A stretch of 64,000 nucleotides of DNA from Pseudofabraea citricarpa. Taxonomy: Eukaryota; Ascomycota; Leotiomycetes; Helotiales; Dermateaceae. Location of the stretch: the NCBI GenBank assembly GCA_029641185.1, contig JAPWGK010000016.1, positions 1,054,001 through 1,118,000 on the forward strand, read 5' to 3'. The notes beneath the pieces were generated by a model, which saw nothing but the letters and a program-made list of their open reading frames with translations, had not been told where the DNA came from and made no database searches. Of this stretch, positions 46,329-58,983 are shown piece by piece; positions within the stretch are counted from its first letter, which is position 1, and each line of letters begins with the position of its first letter. The translations under genes and the position numbers were made by a program.

Positions 46329-49300
46329 ATGGATAGCCAGTACAGTTCTCGGGATAACCACGGCGACGTAGGAGCTACTGACTTGACATCTTTGGATTCG
46401 TACGTCAAATTTCATTTATATATTTTCAGCCTGCTAATTGGATCTACAGGCCGTCCGCAACTATCTACGGTGGAGGAGCTGCTTCAGATATGTCTTTCAC
46501 AGGGGAAGACTCGTCTGGCACTATTTCTGAGAAGGATGGAGTTGGTGAACACAAAGAACGTTTCAACGAGGCTTCAGAGGATGGCGAACGCACGGTAACC
46601 GAACTGGCTCGAAAAATCACTCGCCAATCGACTCGCGCCTCCGGTCTTGGGGAAGGGCACAACCCATTCGTTCCAGATCAAGACTCAGTCTTGGATCCAA
46701 ATTCGAAGAACTTCAAGCCCCGAGCATGGATCAGATCGGTCATAGACTTACAGTCGCAAGACCCAGAGAAATTTATTCAACGACAAGCTGGCATCGCTTT
46801 CAAGAACTTGAATGCGTATGGCTACGGCAACTCGACCGATTATCAGAAAACCGTCGGAAATATCTTCTTGGAGGTTATTGGTCTGGTTCGGAGTTTATTT
46901 GGAATCGAAACTAAGAGAAGAATCGACATCCTTCGAAACTTGGATGGCATCGTCGAAAGCGGGGAGATGTTGGTTGTCTTGGGTCCACCTGGATCCGGAT
47001 GTTCTACATTCTTGAAGACTATCTCAGGAGAGACAAATGGATATGAGGTCGACCCGGCATCATACATCAATTATCAAGGTATTACTTACTACTCTACAGA
47101 TCTGTGAGCCATACTAACATGAAATCATCTAGGCATCAGTGCTAAGCGAATGCATAATGACTTTCGTGGAGAAGCCCTTTACTCCTCTGAAGTTGATGTT
47201 CATTTCCCCATGTTATCTGTCGGAGATACTCTGTACTTTGCAGCCAGAGCCAGAGCTCCAAGATTCATTCCTGGAAATATAAGTCGCGAAGCTTACGCAT
47301 CTCTTCTCCGCGATGCAATGATGGCCATGTTCGGAATTGGCCACACAATCAACACCCGAGTAGGAAACGACATTGTCAGGTACGTTTGCACAAGGCGACC
47401 AAATTAGCTCAATTACCCCAACCCAGTGCTTTAAGATGCTATTCTCTTCCACCGTACTGCTCTTTTAACATATCTTGATCCCCTCGCTTAACTAACACGA
47501 TACGTATTATAGGGGTGTCAGTGGCGGAGAGCGAAAACGTGTTTCTATTTGCGAAGCAACACTTTCCGGCGCTCCATTACAGTGTTGGGATAACTCCACA
47601 AGAGGTCTTGATAGGTAAATGGTTCTGGGATCTCTTTTCGAAGAGTTAATGAATTGACTCTTGAATAGTGCGAATGCCATCGAATTTTGCAAGACTCTTC
47701 GAACTTCTGCAGACCTTGTTGAGACAACATCAGCTGTTGCCATCTACCAAGCACCCGAGAGTGCTTACAATGTACGTGATATTCCCTAAGTCTGTCGAGC
47801 TCTAAATTGACACTGTCCTATAGTATTTTGATAAAGTTATTGTGCTCTACGAAGGCAGACAGATATATTTCGGACGGACAACCGAGGCAAAGAACTACTT
47901 CCTTAATATCGGCTTTGAATGCCCCGACCGCCAGACAACCCCAGATTTCTTGACTTCAATGACCAGTCCTCGGGAGAGAATTGTCCGCAAAGGGTTCGAA
48001 AACAAGGCCCCACGCACTGCAGATGAATTTGCCGCAATCGTAAGTAGTGTTTTTCATAGCTCTACTGTGTCCCATATGTTGTTTCGACAAGGGCCATGTT
48101 TCACTTGGCCAGTGCCATATGGTTTTTCAAGCGCAAATTTTTTCGCAGTTTAAATGCTAACTTAATATTTACAGTGGAGAAACAGCCCAGAATATGCTCA
48201 ACTCATGCAAGATATTGAGGTATACGACAAAAAGTATGCTATGGATGGCGAACATCTGCAGAAATTCCAACAATCGAGAAAACTGCAGCAGGCTAAGCGA
48301 CAGTAAGTTGCCACCATCACAATCCAAAAGAGAATTCGAGTACCTGGACTGACATCTGTAGGCGTTTGAAATCTCCATATACTTTGACCTACTCGCAGCA
48401 AGTCCGCCTTTGCCTCTGGAGAGGGGTTCGAAGACTTGTAGGCGATCCAAGTCTGACGCTGTCACAACTTATCGGCAATTTCATTATGACTTTAATCATT
48501 GGAAGTGTTTTCTACAATCTCAAGACCGATACTGCCAGCTTCTTTGGTAGGGGTGCTCTAATTTTCTTTGCCCTTCTGATGAACGCGTTTGCTAGCGCCC
48601 TCGAGGTATGTTTTTAACCTAAGGATTACAAAGCTTGATACTCATTTTCTATAGATTTTGACACTTTACGAACAACGCCCTATCGTTGAAAAACATGCTA
48701 GATATGCCTTTTATCATCCGTCAGCCGAAGCGTTCGCGTCTATGCTCACAGATATTCCCTACAAAGTCCTTAACGCTATTACCTTTAACATAACTCTTTA
48801 CTTCATGACCAATCTAAACAGATCGCCTGGGCCGTTTTTCTTCTTCCTACTCGTATCTTTCGTGCTTACTCTTGTAATGTCAATGATTTTCAGATCTATC
48901 GCAGCTATGTCTAGGACCTTGGCTCAAGCTATGGTTCCGTCCGCCGTTATTATCCTCGCAATTGTCATCTATACTGGATTCGTCATTCCTACAAGATATA
49001 TGCTCGGCTGGGCAAAGTGGTTGAAGCATATCAACCCACTGTCTTATGTTTTCGAAAGTCTTCTGGTAAACGAGTTTGCTGGCCGCAATTTTACATGCTC
49101 TTCCTACGTCCCATCAGGAACGGGATATGAGAATGTGGACCCGGTACAAAAGACCTGTTCTGCAATTGGATCTGTTGTTGGACAAGATTTCATTACTGGT
49201 GATGCTTTCATAGGGTCATCGTTTGGCTACAAATCTTCACACAAATGGAGGTTAGAATCTGCCCCCTGAAACCTTAATACTCAGAAGCTAATGGCATATA

Positions 49301-51783
49301 GGAACTTCGGCATTCTCGTCGCCTTCACAGTCTTCTTTATGGTCATATATCTCCTGGCCACGGAATATATCTCTGCCAAGAAATCCAAGGGAGAAGTACT
49401 CGTTTTCCGTCGAGGATACATCCCGAAGGCTTTGAAAGAGAAAGGCTCCCAGGACGTCGAGGGTTCAAGGGCTCCAACAGCTGCTGTTGATAACGAAAGC
49501 AATCTCAAGTCTGTGATCCAGAGACAGACGTCGATATTCCATTGGCAGGATGTGTGCTACGACATTAAAATCAAAGGCGAGCCAAGACGCATCCTTGATC
49601 ACGTAGATGGCTGGGTAAAACCAGGTACTCTTACAGCATTGATGGGCGTTAGTGGTGCTGGAAAGACCACCCTTCTTGATTGCTTAGCCACCAGAGTCAC
49701 TATGGGAGTAATTACAGGTGACATGCTTGTAGATGGACGTCGCCGAGACGCTTCATTCCAGCGCAAGACGGGTATGTAACGTACTACCATAAACTTCCTC
49801 TGATTTGGGAATTTAGCCAGTATTTCTAACACCTTGCAGGTTACGTGCAACAACAGGACTTACATCTTTCAACTACGACAGTAAGAGAAGCTCTTAATTT
49901 CAGTGCGCTCCTTCGTCAACCACACGAAATTCCGAGACAAGAAAAGCTGAACTACGTCGATGAAGTTATCAAACTACTTGATATGGAAGAATATGCCGAT
50001 GCCGTAGTTGGAGTTCCGGGAGAAGGTCTCAATGTTGAGCAACGAAAGCGTCTGACCATCGGAGTTGAACTTGCAGCAAAACCCCAGTTACTTCTATTCC
50101 TCGACGAACCAACGTCTGGCCTTGATAGTCAAACATCCTGGGCAATTTGCGACTTGTTAGAGAAGTTGAAAAACCATGGACAAGCGATTCTCTGTACTAT
50201 ACATCAACCTTCTGCCATGCTCTTTCAACGGTTCGACCGCTTGCTCTTCTTGGCCAGAGGTGGCAGAACAATCTACTTCGGCGACATCGGACAAAATTCC
50301 CAAACCATGATTGACTACTTTGAGAAAAACGGAGCTCCGAAATGTGGCCAAGAAGCAAATCCAGCCGAATGGATTCTTCAAGTCATCGGAGCCACCCCCG
50401 GAACGGTTACAGACGTTGATTGGCATCAAGTGTGGCGAGAAAGTCCTGAGATGGTAGCCGTTCATCAAGAGCTGCAACGTCTGCGGGAACATGCCGAAGC
50501 TACTACTGATAACCAGAACAAAAAGAATGCTGAGATCAGCGAGTTCGCTGCCCCTATGTCTGCTCAGCTTCGGGAAGTCACCTGGCGTGTGTTCCAACAG
50601 TACTACCGCTCTGTCTCCTACATCTACTCTAAGATCCTGCTTTGCTTCCTTGTCGTAAGTGAGAAGCAATCCCACAGCAAGGCTACCAACTAATTTATTT
50701 TCAGGGAATCTTTATTGGCTTTTCTTTCTTCAAGGCTAAAAACACCCAACAAGGATTACAAAATCAGGTACGTGTGACATTGCAGTGATGTTCATCTGGT
50801 TAGCTAGATCCAAAGAGCATCTCAAAGCTACTACCATCCCATCATTCCCCCTCGCTCATTCCAAAGATCTGCTTAATTCCCTTGGAGCCAAGTGCTAATT
50901 CAGCCCTTTAGATGTTCTCAATTTTCATGCTCTTGGTAGTTTTTGGTCAACTCGTTGAGCAAAGCATGCCCTTCTTCGTCACACAACGCGCTTTATACGA
51001 AGTTCGCGAACGGCCATCGAAAGCATATTCATGGAAAGCCTTCATGCTAGCGAATATATTCGTCGAGATCCCATGGAACGCCTTGGTAGCCCTCTTGATG
51101 TGGGTCTCGTGGTATTACCCTGTCGCACTGTACAAGAACGCCGAGGTTACAGATTCAGTATCTGAGAAAGGCGCGCTGATGTTCCTCCTCGTCCTCACCT
51201 TCCTTCTTTTCACCTGCACATTTAGCAGCATGGTGATCGCTGGCATAGACAATGCCGACAACGGCGGCGTCATCGCCAACCTTTTCTTCTCCATGTCATT
51301 GATTTTCTGCGGGTATGTCTCTTGCTTGCCGCTTCAGGGAAATCATGCTAACCACTTCTATTCAGTGTTCTCGTGCGTGTTGAAAACATGCCTGGTTTCT
51401 GGATCTTCATGTACCGTGTGTCGCCCTTCACCTACCTCGTCAGCGGTATGCTTTCGACCGGCCTTGCAGGAGCGAGTGTGACGTGTGCAAGCAACGAGTA
51501 CTTGAACTTCCAGCCGTTGGCCAACCAAACCTGCAAGCAGTACATGGAGTCGTATATCTCACGAGCCGGAGGCTACTTGCAGAACCCCGACGCGAAGGAG
51601 AACTGCAGCTTCTGCACCCTCGCTACGACCGACAAGTATCTGGAAGGTGTCAGAGCACCGTTCAGCGAGGCCTGGAGAAACTTTGGCATCATGTGGGCCT
51701 TCATCGGCTTCAACATTGCCGCCGCGCTCTTCTTGTACTGGCTCCTGCGCGTGCCGAAGCCGAGGAAGGAGAAGGATGAATAG
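46329..51783 (+). CDS. PDR-type ABC transporter (ABCG full-size, multidrug efflux)
   Basis: Fourteen exons (46329-46399, 46450-47078, 47133-47379, 47513-47614, 47669-47771, 47824-48039, 48175-48302, 48362-48605, 48655-49250, 49302-49771, 49840-50654, 50705-50767, 50912-51312, 51366-51783) join in phase to 1500 residues, the standard size. The order is NBD-TMD-NBD-TMD, as in Pdr5, Cdr1 and AtrB/BMR-type pumps, which export azoles and plant defence compounds from the plasma membrane. NBD1 has the PDR-specific Walker [10 protein letters not shown] (Cys for Lys, near 201), intact signature VSGGERKR and Walker [15 protein letters not shown]2 has canonical Walker [10 protein letters not shown] (near 893), altered signature [12 protein letters not shown] and Walker [14 protein letters not shown]. 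The last external loop is Cys-rich ([20 protein letters not shown]). Confidence 0.95.
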
Positions 51784-52324
51784 ATTTGATGTGAGTGAGG
51801 TTTTCAAGCCGTGGGGTGCACGTCTCCCCACCGGTTCTTAATTTGTTTCTTGTCAGTTCTTTCCATCAATGGGAGGTTGGATAGGAAAAGTGTCTTTTTT
51901 TCAAGCGATCATGGGATCCTTAGAATGTTATATGTGCGACTATCATTGCTATCTAATAGAGGGTTTTCTTTTGTACAGTAGTTGGGTTGTATTTAAATTG
52001 TTATATAATAGATGAATATACAGACGGTTCTCACCTGCTAACGAGAGAGCCTTTTGATATATATGTGACATCTTCATTGATTGAAGCAAATTATTTAGAC
52101 ATGATTATTTACATCATTTACTAGAACAAACGGTTCTATTATTACAACACCATCAATATATCTAAGTATACAATCTCTCCTTAGCTTTCAAATCAGGTAC
52201 TTATTATATGCCTTTAAGTTACTGCACGTTGAGATTTCAGAATTGAGGTAGGCAGAAAATCAAGAGGTTGTACAAGGGGGCGTATTCTCATTACTAGCTT
52301 GCAGACGCAATCTTGAACATTCTA
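51784..52324. other. Convergent spacer
   Basis: 541 bases between the 3' ends of the ABC transporter and the sugar transporter genes. It is AT-rich and typical of 3' UTR sequence; nothing else is visible. Confidence 0.45.
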
Positions 52325-54227
52325 CTATACGTTGCTTCGTTTATGCTCCATGTGATCAAACCCCGCATCCATCTTCTCCTCTACAGCGCTCAAAACAACG
52401 CCTTGGGCAGGCACTTCGGCATCCTCGCCGTCAAAAATAACAGCAATCTCCTCGAGCGTTCGGCCACGGGTCTCGGGATATAGAGTCCAGGCTGTAAAGC
52501 AGATCCCGACAAGGATAGCAATATAAACAATATAGTATTTCCACTAGTAGTCCAACAACGTCAGTGATCATTTATGAAGAAAATTGAAGAAGAAAACTAC
52601 TTACTGCAATGGCATTCAGAGCAATGGGATTGACGAGTAGGTTAAAGAAGAGAGCAAGGTATGTGCTGCTGATGGTAACAGCGATACCTCGAGCTCGTAA
52701 TTGATATTGCCAGATCTCAGCTGGGTACGAAATAACAAGTGGTGTATATGCGATATCGTAGAACCCATAGTAGATGAAAAGCATAGGAATGACAGCGAGG
52801 CCTGTGGCTTTATGCTGGGTATTTGCGAAAGAACCGGAGAGACCAGTAATAATAATATAGCAGACAAGCATGCCGAAAGACGAAAGAATGAGTAGGGGTC
52901 TTCTGCCAACACGATCCACAAGTCCGGCAGCGCCGACGGCAATGATGAGGTTCCAAAGTTGTAGGAATCCATTTATGAGTGTTTGTTGCGTCACAGATGT
53001 GATGCCGACAGTCCTGAGCACTGCTGCTAGATAATATGAGACCTGGAATGATTAGTCAAATTCTCTTGTGGATTCTCAGGCTTTCTTACAACTCCAACAC
53101 CGTTCCACTGTGCGAATATTCCAAGTGTCACAGAAATTAGCAATCTATGTCTATTGCCCTTGGTCTTGAACATGTCTCCGTAGCTAGCATTCTTGTGATT
53201 CATAGCCTCCATCTCAAGAGCCTGTTCGACCTCGGCCATCTCAAATGCAACAAGTGCAGAACTCGCATCTCCGCCCGCATGGTATTTGACGAATATCGCT
53301 CGTGCCTCATCGTTGCGTCCCTGAGAAATCAGCCAACGTGGCGACTCTGGACAGAAGCAAAAGGCTGGAACAATGATGGCTGGAATCAACAACTGTAGAA
53401 TGGAAGGGATTCTCCAAGCCCAACTGTTGGTGTAATTTCGTGTTCCGAATGTCGCCCACGCAGAGATTAAAGATCCGATGTAGTAAAGAGTGCTAGTGCT
53501 ATATTAGTATAATTGAACTTTTGGTCTTTTCTCATACTTACTTGTAACCAGCAGTCATTTTACCACGGTGGGTTGGGAAAGCCGTCTCGGTAATGAGAAT
53601 AGGGGTTGCTCCAAACAAGCCAGAGGCAAGACCAACCATGAATCTAGCAATAACAAACATAGCTGGATTCACGGCACCAGTTTGCAACCCTGCACCGAGA
53701 ACAAGGACTGTCACACCAGAAAAAACTGACTTCTTCCGGCCCCATTTGTTAGCAGCAAAGGCCATAATTCTACATAGAATAGGATCAGTATATGCCTAAG
53801 TATGACACAACATAAAGTAAACCATGTTACAGTTTCGGCATCTCCCTGTTGATGTATATATGATTCTGGCAACAGAAATTATTAAAAGAAATACTCACGG
53901 ATATCCAATCATGGTTCCGAGTGCCTGGACCGCATTGACAAATCCAAGCCATGCTCCCGTAGGAAAATTCATAAATTCTTGCCACTGTTGGAGTGCTTGT
54001 AGTCCATTCATCATCGAGTTGTCATATCCACCAGCACTAGCAAACATCATGGCACTAAAGAGGAGCAAGTTGAGCTTTAAGAGATGGCTCTTACTCCACC
54101 AAGGTTTTCCATCACGGGGAAGGACCTGTAGATTGTAAGTATTAAAGGCTTACAATGCCGGATGGGCCTTGCATACGTTTGCTAAGTCTTTTCCGACGGA
54201 TTTGGAGGCGGCATCTTGGGCACCCAT
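52325..54227 (-). CDS. MFS sugar transporter (hexose/pentose or lactose-permease type)
   Basis: Six minus-strand exons (54227-54177, 54125-53899, 53769-53542, 53492-53090, 53042-52605, 52543-52325) join in phase to 521 residues. The family is the fungal sugar:H+ symporters of the plasma membrane. Motifs seen: FSAMMFASAGGYDNSMMNGLQ in TM1, NKWGRKKSV after TM2, GLASGLFGATPILITETAFP then HRGK, PESPRWLI at the start of the central loop, DRVGRRPLL after TM8, a TM10 loop ending in YPAEIWQYQLRARG, and the C-terminal PETRGRTLEEI. The short first exon encodes only 17 residues. The sugar is not predictable, but the subgroup is close to lactose permease-like and plant-sugar transporters. It neighbours a zinc-cluster regulator and two sugar-dehydrogenase-like genes, which suggests a substrate-specific cluster. 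Confidence 0.9.
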
Positions 54228-54680
54228 GTTTAAAATAACGGCTAATTTACCGCTGAAGATATTCTGACAGGATAAACAGAAGAAGGTCGATTGATACGAG
54301 GACAGATAACTCGAGGGCTTTCCAAGATATTTATGCTGGCTTCTGTATGGAACTTAGCGAAGTAGCGACAATACCCCACAGTTCAATGAGCTACCCACCT
54401 ATTTCCGGGGAATCACTGTTGCAATGCTGCATGAATGATTTAGACTGGAGACTGGAGAACTGGGGAGATGGAGACTCGGAAAACTCATCTCATGATCCAA
54501 CTCAAATCGATGTTCAAACGAAGTAAGCCCGGAGACTCCCCATGGAGAGTATCCAGCCCCCCTTTTGTCTTGGCCCGAAACTCCCCGGTGAAAGCGAACT
54601 AATTGCAGCTGTAAACTTTATCATAACAGAATCTTATTATCGAATTTACGAGTCATGTATGTTTCCGATGCAACGATCGC
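54228..54680. promoter_or_regulatory. Upstream region of the sugar transporter
   Basis: 453 bases between the transporter start and the 3' end of the zinc-cluster regulator. CGG/CCG triplets of the kind bound by Zn2Cys6 proteins are present but not obviously paired. There is no gene. Confidence 0.35.
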
Positions 54681-57242
54681 TCAGCAGATCGTATTCGGAG
54701 CCAATTCCTCTAACATCGTTTCTAGAATACATCTGGCCTTCTTGATATCGGGCGACTCCTTTCCCCAATATTTCAGCTCGACTAGATAGGACTCGATTGT
54801 GTCTCTCCAATCGAGTGAAATATTTATATTGCCGCATTTAATGACCGCGATAATTATGAAAGCTGCGGCAGTAGAACCTCGTAATCCGAACCAGGTGCCA
54901 TGGTGACGATGCCTCAAAGGCAAACCCCTGATACAACCGAAGACGTGTTTTAGACCTTTTTGGATCATAGGCTGGATGGTATCAAGATATGGATTTTCAG
55001 GCCCATGGTGGACGGCATAAAATATGAAAGGTAGATATATCCAATGCTTTACTTCAAGAAAACGAGCCCAGATATAGTAAGGTAGTTCTTCTGTTGGAGG
55101 CTCATCAAGTTGCTCGGGATCAAATTGGAGAACTGTCGGAAGACTAGCATGCCTAATAGTCAAGTCAGCTTTAAGTCTATCATCATCGATTTGTTTGCTT
55201 ACCACTGCAGACTTTCTGCCTCGAAATCATTCGCATGCTTGATCATAGTAGCTAATGGCATGTTCAATGAGAGTTCGTCTTTATAAAATGCATTCAATAT
55301 TCGGTTGCCGATGCGACGCAGCGCGATTTCTGTTAGATAGTAAAACCAACTCTGTTGCTGCATCTGGTCGGAAGTATGACTTGCTGGCTTCGAGGCCACA
55401 GAGCTCCCTTGAGACATTGGTGTATTAGCATCGTATTCCTGCTCTGTAAACTGTCTTTCTCCCATCACTGGGCTTGCTGGATTTGGAGGAGACGGGAATA
55501 AGTCTGGATATCTTATACTAGCAATGCTAGATTCGGGCAGTTGTAGTTCGACACGCAATTCACTTGACTTATCAGTAAGAGAGGTACTAAGAGGTGTTTG
55601 ACGCCTACCATTCTGATTTGAAGCACGACCAGTAGAGACGCTGTTCTAGTTGGCGAACCTGATTTTCTCGGGCTCGATCATTAAGGTGATTTTGTCGACC
55701 TTTTAGGTATGCGTGCTGTGTTGTGGAAGATTGTAAAAAGTTCTGCCATGCTTCTAGAGGTTTTACTGTATACATAAGATACACTCCGGACCAGAAGTAG
55801 CACTGAGACCTTACAATACCGTTGCTTAGGAGTCCAATTCTTTTCCTTGCGAGTATGTAATAAGATTCTGCGGCCTGTAGCTCCTCTTTGCAGTGCAAAA
55901 GAGATTCGATGTCAGATAGATCATGCTGCTGTTCCGTTTCTAATGGTTGTGCTAAAGATCCTAAGGCACATGCGAGTAGCTTTGTAAAACATATCAGTAA
56001 TGTTGCCCAAACTCGTTTTAAAACTGAATAAGTATTACCGAGCATGACTCGAAGATAAACTTACCACAAGGCATGATACCCCATCCCACAGAGGCCCATT
56101 TTCTGCAACTATTCTAGCATTTCTTCTCAAAGTATCAACATCTAATATAGGGTTCTTGATATGAACAAGTGCAATGAACTTCTCCACGAGGACTTGTATG
56201 TTATCTTCTCTTGGAACATATGATGAACCATTTCTTCTGCTTTTCCCCGTGGGATTTCGATTGTATGATGAATCTTCTTGCTCGAAGGCGTCTTCGGCTC
56301 CAAAAAGAGTATTAACAAGGCAATCTTGAGGATATTTCCCTTGAAATATTGGCCAACATAAGATAGTATCTGGACATGTTCGCGATGAAGGGATACGCAT
56401 GTATTCATCCTCCAGAGAACTTTGTTGGTTTATAAGCGTAGCTCCCGAAAGAGGACTAGTTGATTGGTCAGATAATCCTGTAGGTTGCTGGTGAAATGGC
56501 TGTGACTGGTTCAGATAACGTCCATCGACATTCAAGGCTGAAGCGTGTGCTACTGGATTGGGAGAAATGGTATCAAGCCGATCTATAATATGATTAAGTT
56601 TCTCAAGCATCACTAAGCTTGCTGGGTCAAAACTGAGTGAACAAGTGTCAGATCACGTGTGGTGCATAAAGATTATGATTGCCTACGAAGAATGGTCTGA
56701 ACGATCTTCATAGATACATTCGGCGCCTGCATCTTGGCATATTTTGCATTTGGGCCGCTCGTTTGAGCACCTGTGAGTAATTATCTGAAATTAGCACTGT
56801 TTAACCAAAAGACTTTGAGCAATTCTTTTCAACTTGACGATATCAAAAGATTCCCAGTACCAATCATGCCTTATAACCTCGGGGTTTATTTACAGACATG
56901 GGGAGAAGAAAGAGTGGCCCACTTTGTTTTTCTAAATCTGCACAATTGGCATGCAGTAACTGCTCTTTTGCGTGGATAGGACATTCCGACTCGGCTTTTC
57001 TCCATCCTTGCTCGCTTGGACTTGGGCTTCGTTGAGGTTTCTGGAATCTCTGGGGAACAGTCCGAAGGACTTTGGTTGATTTCATTCTGGATTTCGTCTT
57101 GTGACGAACCAAGTACAACTTTTTCTGACCCCTCATCGTCATGACCTTGTTCTGATCGAGCTTTACGCTTTGCTGGCGCTTTCCGGGGAACTTGAGGCTG
57201 GCGATTTGCCATATTCATGATCCGTCGGCTAGGCGGGAACAT
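54681..57242 (-). CDS. Zn2Cys6 zinc-cluster transcription factor
   Basis: Six minus-strand exons (57242-56923, 56770-56687, 56632-56065, 55979-55609, 55562-55203, 55152-54681) join in phase to 724 residues. The intron between exons 1 and 2 interrupts the binuclear cluster, and splicing gives CQLCRFRKTKCSNERPKCKI then CQDAGAEC, that is C-x2-C-x6-C-x5-C-x2-C-x6-C near residues 97-124. Basic residues flank it (RKRAVTACQ). A linker and a fungal-specific middle homology region follow (VSCLVLLACALGSLAQP, ESYYILARKRIGLL, YLMYTVKPLEAW, YWSCFKSECELRVELQLP). Such proteins bind CGG-type sites and often control adjacent genes; here a sugar transporter and two oxidoreductases. The start is the first ATG in frame; one at 57218 is also possible. 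Confidence 0.88.
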
Positions 57243-57759
57243 GAGCCGACTGCTGGACTCTACGGCCGGTCTGCGCTGTCTAACAAACACTGATGTGGCA
57301 ATTTTCACTGCAGTGTTGCCGGTACTATTCAAGATGTACAGGTGAAAATGAGAAAGAATGGGGTATCCGCGGAGTTTCGGATGATATAGACCCCACTCTC
57401 ACTCTCACTTGTGTGCGGGGTTGTCTAGCGAGACCGGCTGTCCTATTTGGGAATATGCTTGGCGTTATATGCTCGGATTCGGCGCGTCCATCTGAATGGG
57501 ATACATATTTGGTTGTAGTTTCCACGAGTATTCTGTTTAGCGACAATTTCGTCTACTTCTACTTGTGATTTGCGTGACATTTTGAGGTCATCATGACTTT
57601 TAATCTCTGTTCCCTTTTTCTTTTTTTCTTCTTTTTTTACATGTCCATGAACTTAGTTGATATTTGAAAACATGTTTAGGACAAATTTAGTCAAGCCTAG
57701 GCTCAAGTGAAATCGCATTGTCTATAGATGCTTCATTTCCATTTTTGTCTACAAAAAAT
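57243..57759. promoter_or_regulatory. Upstream region of the regulator gene
   Basis: 517 bases between the regulator start and the 3' end of the first oxidoreductase gene, both on the minus strand. A T/C-rich run at about 57612-57640 could be the transcript end of the oxidoreductase gene. CTCTCACTCTCACTT near 57396 is a short repeat. No gene. Confidence 0.35.
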
Positions 57760-58983
57760 CTACTGTGTCTGATTCTTGGCACCGGCCTGCATTATCATTT
57801 TGAAAATTTCCAGATCTTGCTTCGCATCAGACGGCGTCGTTTTTATCTGCTTTCCTTCGGTGATAATCTGGTAAAGTTCCTTCATCTCCTGAGTGTAGTT
57901 GTCTTCGTATGTTTTCCGTATGGTGGATTCTCGATACACACCATCTACATTCTCTTTAATGACCATTATTGTTGGTAGACCTTTAACATATGGCGAGTCA
58001 TATTGGACCTTCACACTCTTATTCTGACCATAAATTTCGATGTGAGCATCAAAGCGCGGGATACCATCGAGTCCGGACTCGTAGCTGACAGGAAATCCTG
58101 GATATTGGAACAGAGCACTACCGAAGGGTTAAAATATGAAAATATGCTTGTAAAAGGGCTCGACTTACTTCCAAAATGGGAAACTAAGTGCGGCTCCCAG
58201 TACCGCAGTAGGCATGCCCAGAGCCTCACGCATAACCGAAAGATCATGAGATCCTAAGCCCCCAAGAACTCTCCACATTAGAATATTGGCATCCGTCACA
58301 GGAACTCCACATTCTTCGCCAAGCGCCTGCCTGACAATTTCTGCCCCTCTTGAATCTTTGTCTTTCGCATCTTCGGGCCGGAAATCCGTGAATGTCTTAG
58401 GAAACGTACCAGACTGGCTCACAAAGCCAGAGTTGGGTCCGATAATATCTAAAGGAACAAAAGTTAGTAACTTACGACTGAAAATGTGAAAGTCATACCA
58501 ACCTCGAACCCGGCCGTAGAGAATCTTTTCAATACCTCCAATCTCTTTCACGGCATCCAGGAATGCTGGGGCATATCGCCTCATGTATCCAACCATAGCT
58601 TGTCCTTTCGAATTCGCTTCCGCTTGCACAATGAGTTCAGCGTCTCGCAGACACAGAGCCATCGGCTTCTCGACGAAAACAAATTTATCGCTTTTCAGGC
58701 CTTCGATAGCATGAACGGCATGGTACTCATCTGATGTTGCAACAACCACAATGTCGACCTCCGGTGCATCACACAGAACTTTGGGGTCTCTGGTTATCTT
58801 TGGCACCCCGCCGATTACTTTGTTCTTGCAGTGCTGCAAAGCACCATCAGATACATCGCAGAGATAGACGATCTTGAAGAAGTCCGAGAGGAATCCAAAT
58901 GTCGGTATATGTCCGACTTGTGTGAGCTCGCCGCATCCGATAATTCCTACACCAAGGATTTTCTGCCCAGATATCGATCCCAT
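57760..58983 (-). CDS. Gfo/Idh/MocA-family NAD(P)-dependent oxidoreductase
   Basis: Three minus-strand exons (58983-58503, 58448-58169, 58117-57760) join in phase to 372 residues. The N-terminal Rossmann fold has GVGIIGCGELTQVGHIP, then DIVVVATSDEYHAVHAIEGL and the family hallmark VEKPMAL. The C-terminal domain has DIIGPNSGFVSQSG, and GLGSHDLSVMREALG with the His expected in the active site. Members oxidise cyclic or open-chain sugars and polyols such as inositol, glucose or galacturonate derivatives; which one is not visible. The first intron (54 bases) keeps the frame and has no stop, so a longer unspliced form can be read; the spliced one matches the family better (YGRVRDIIGPN). The gene lies between the regulator and a second, divergent oxidoreductase gene. 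Confidence 0.85.
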
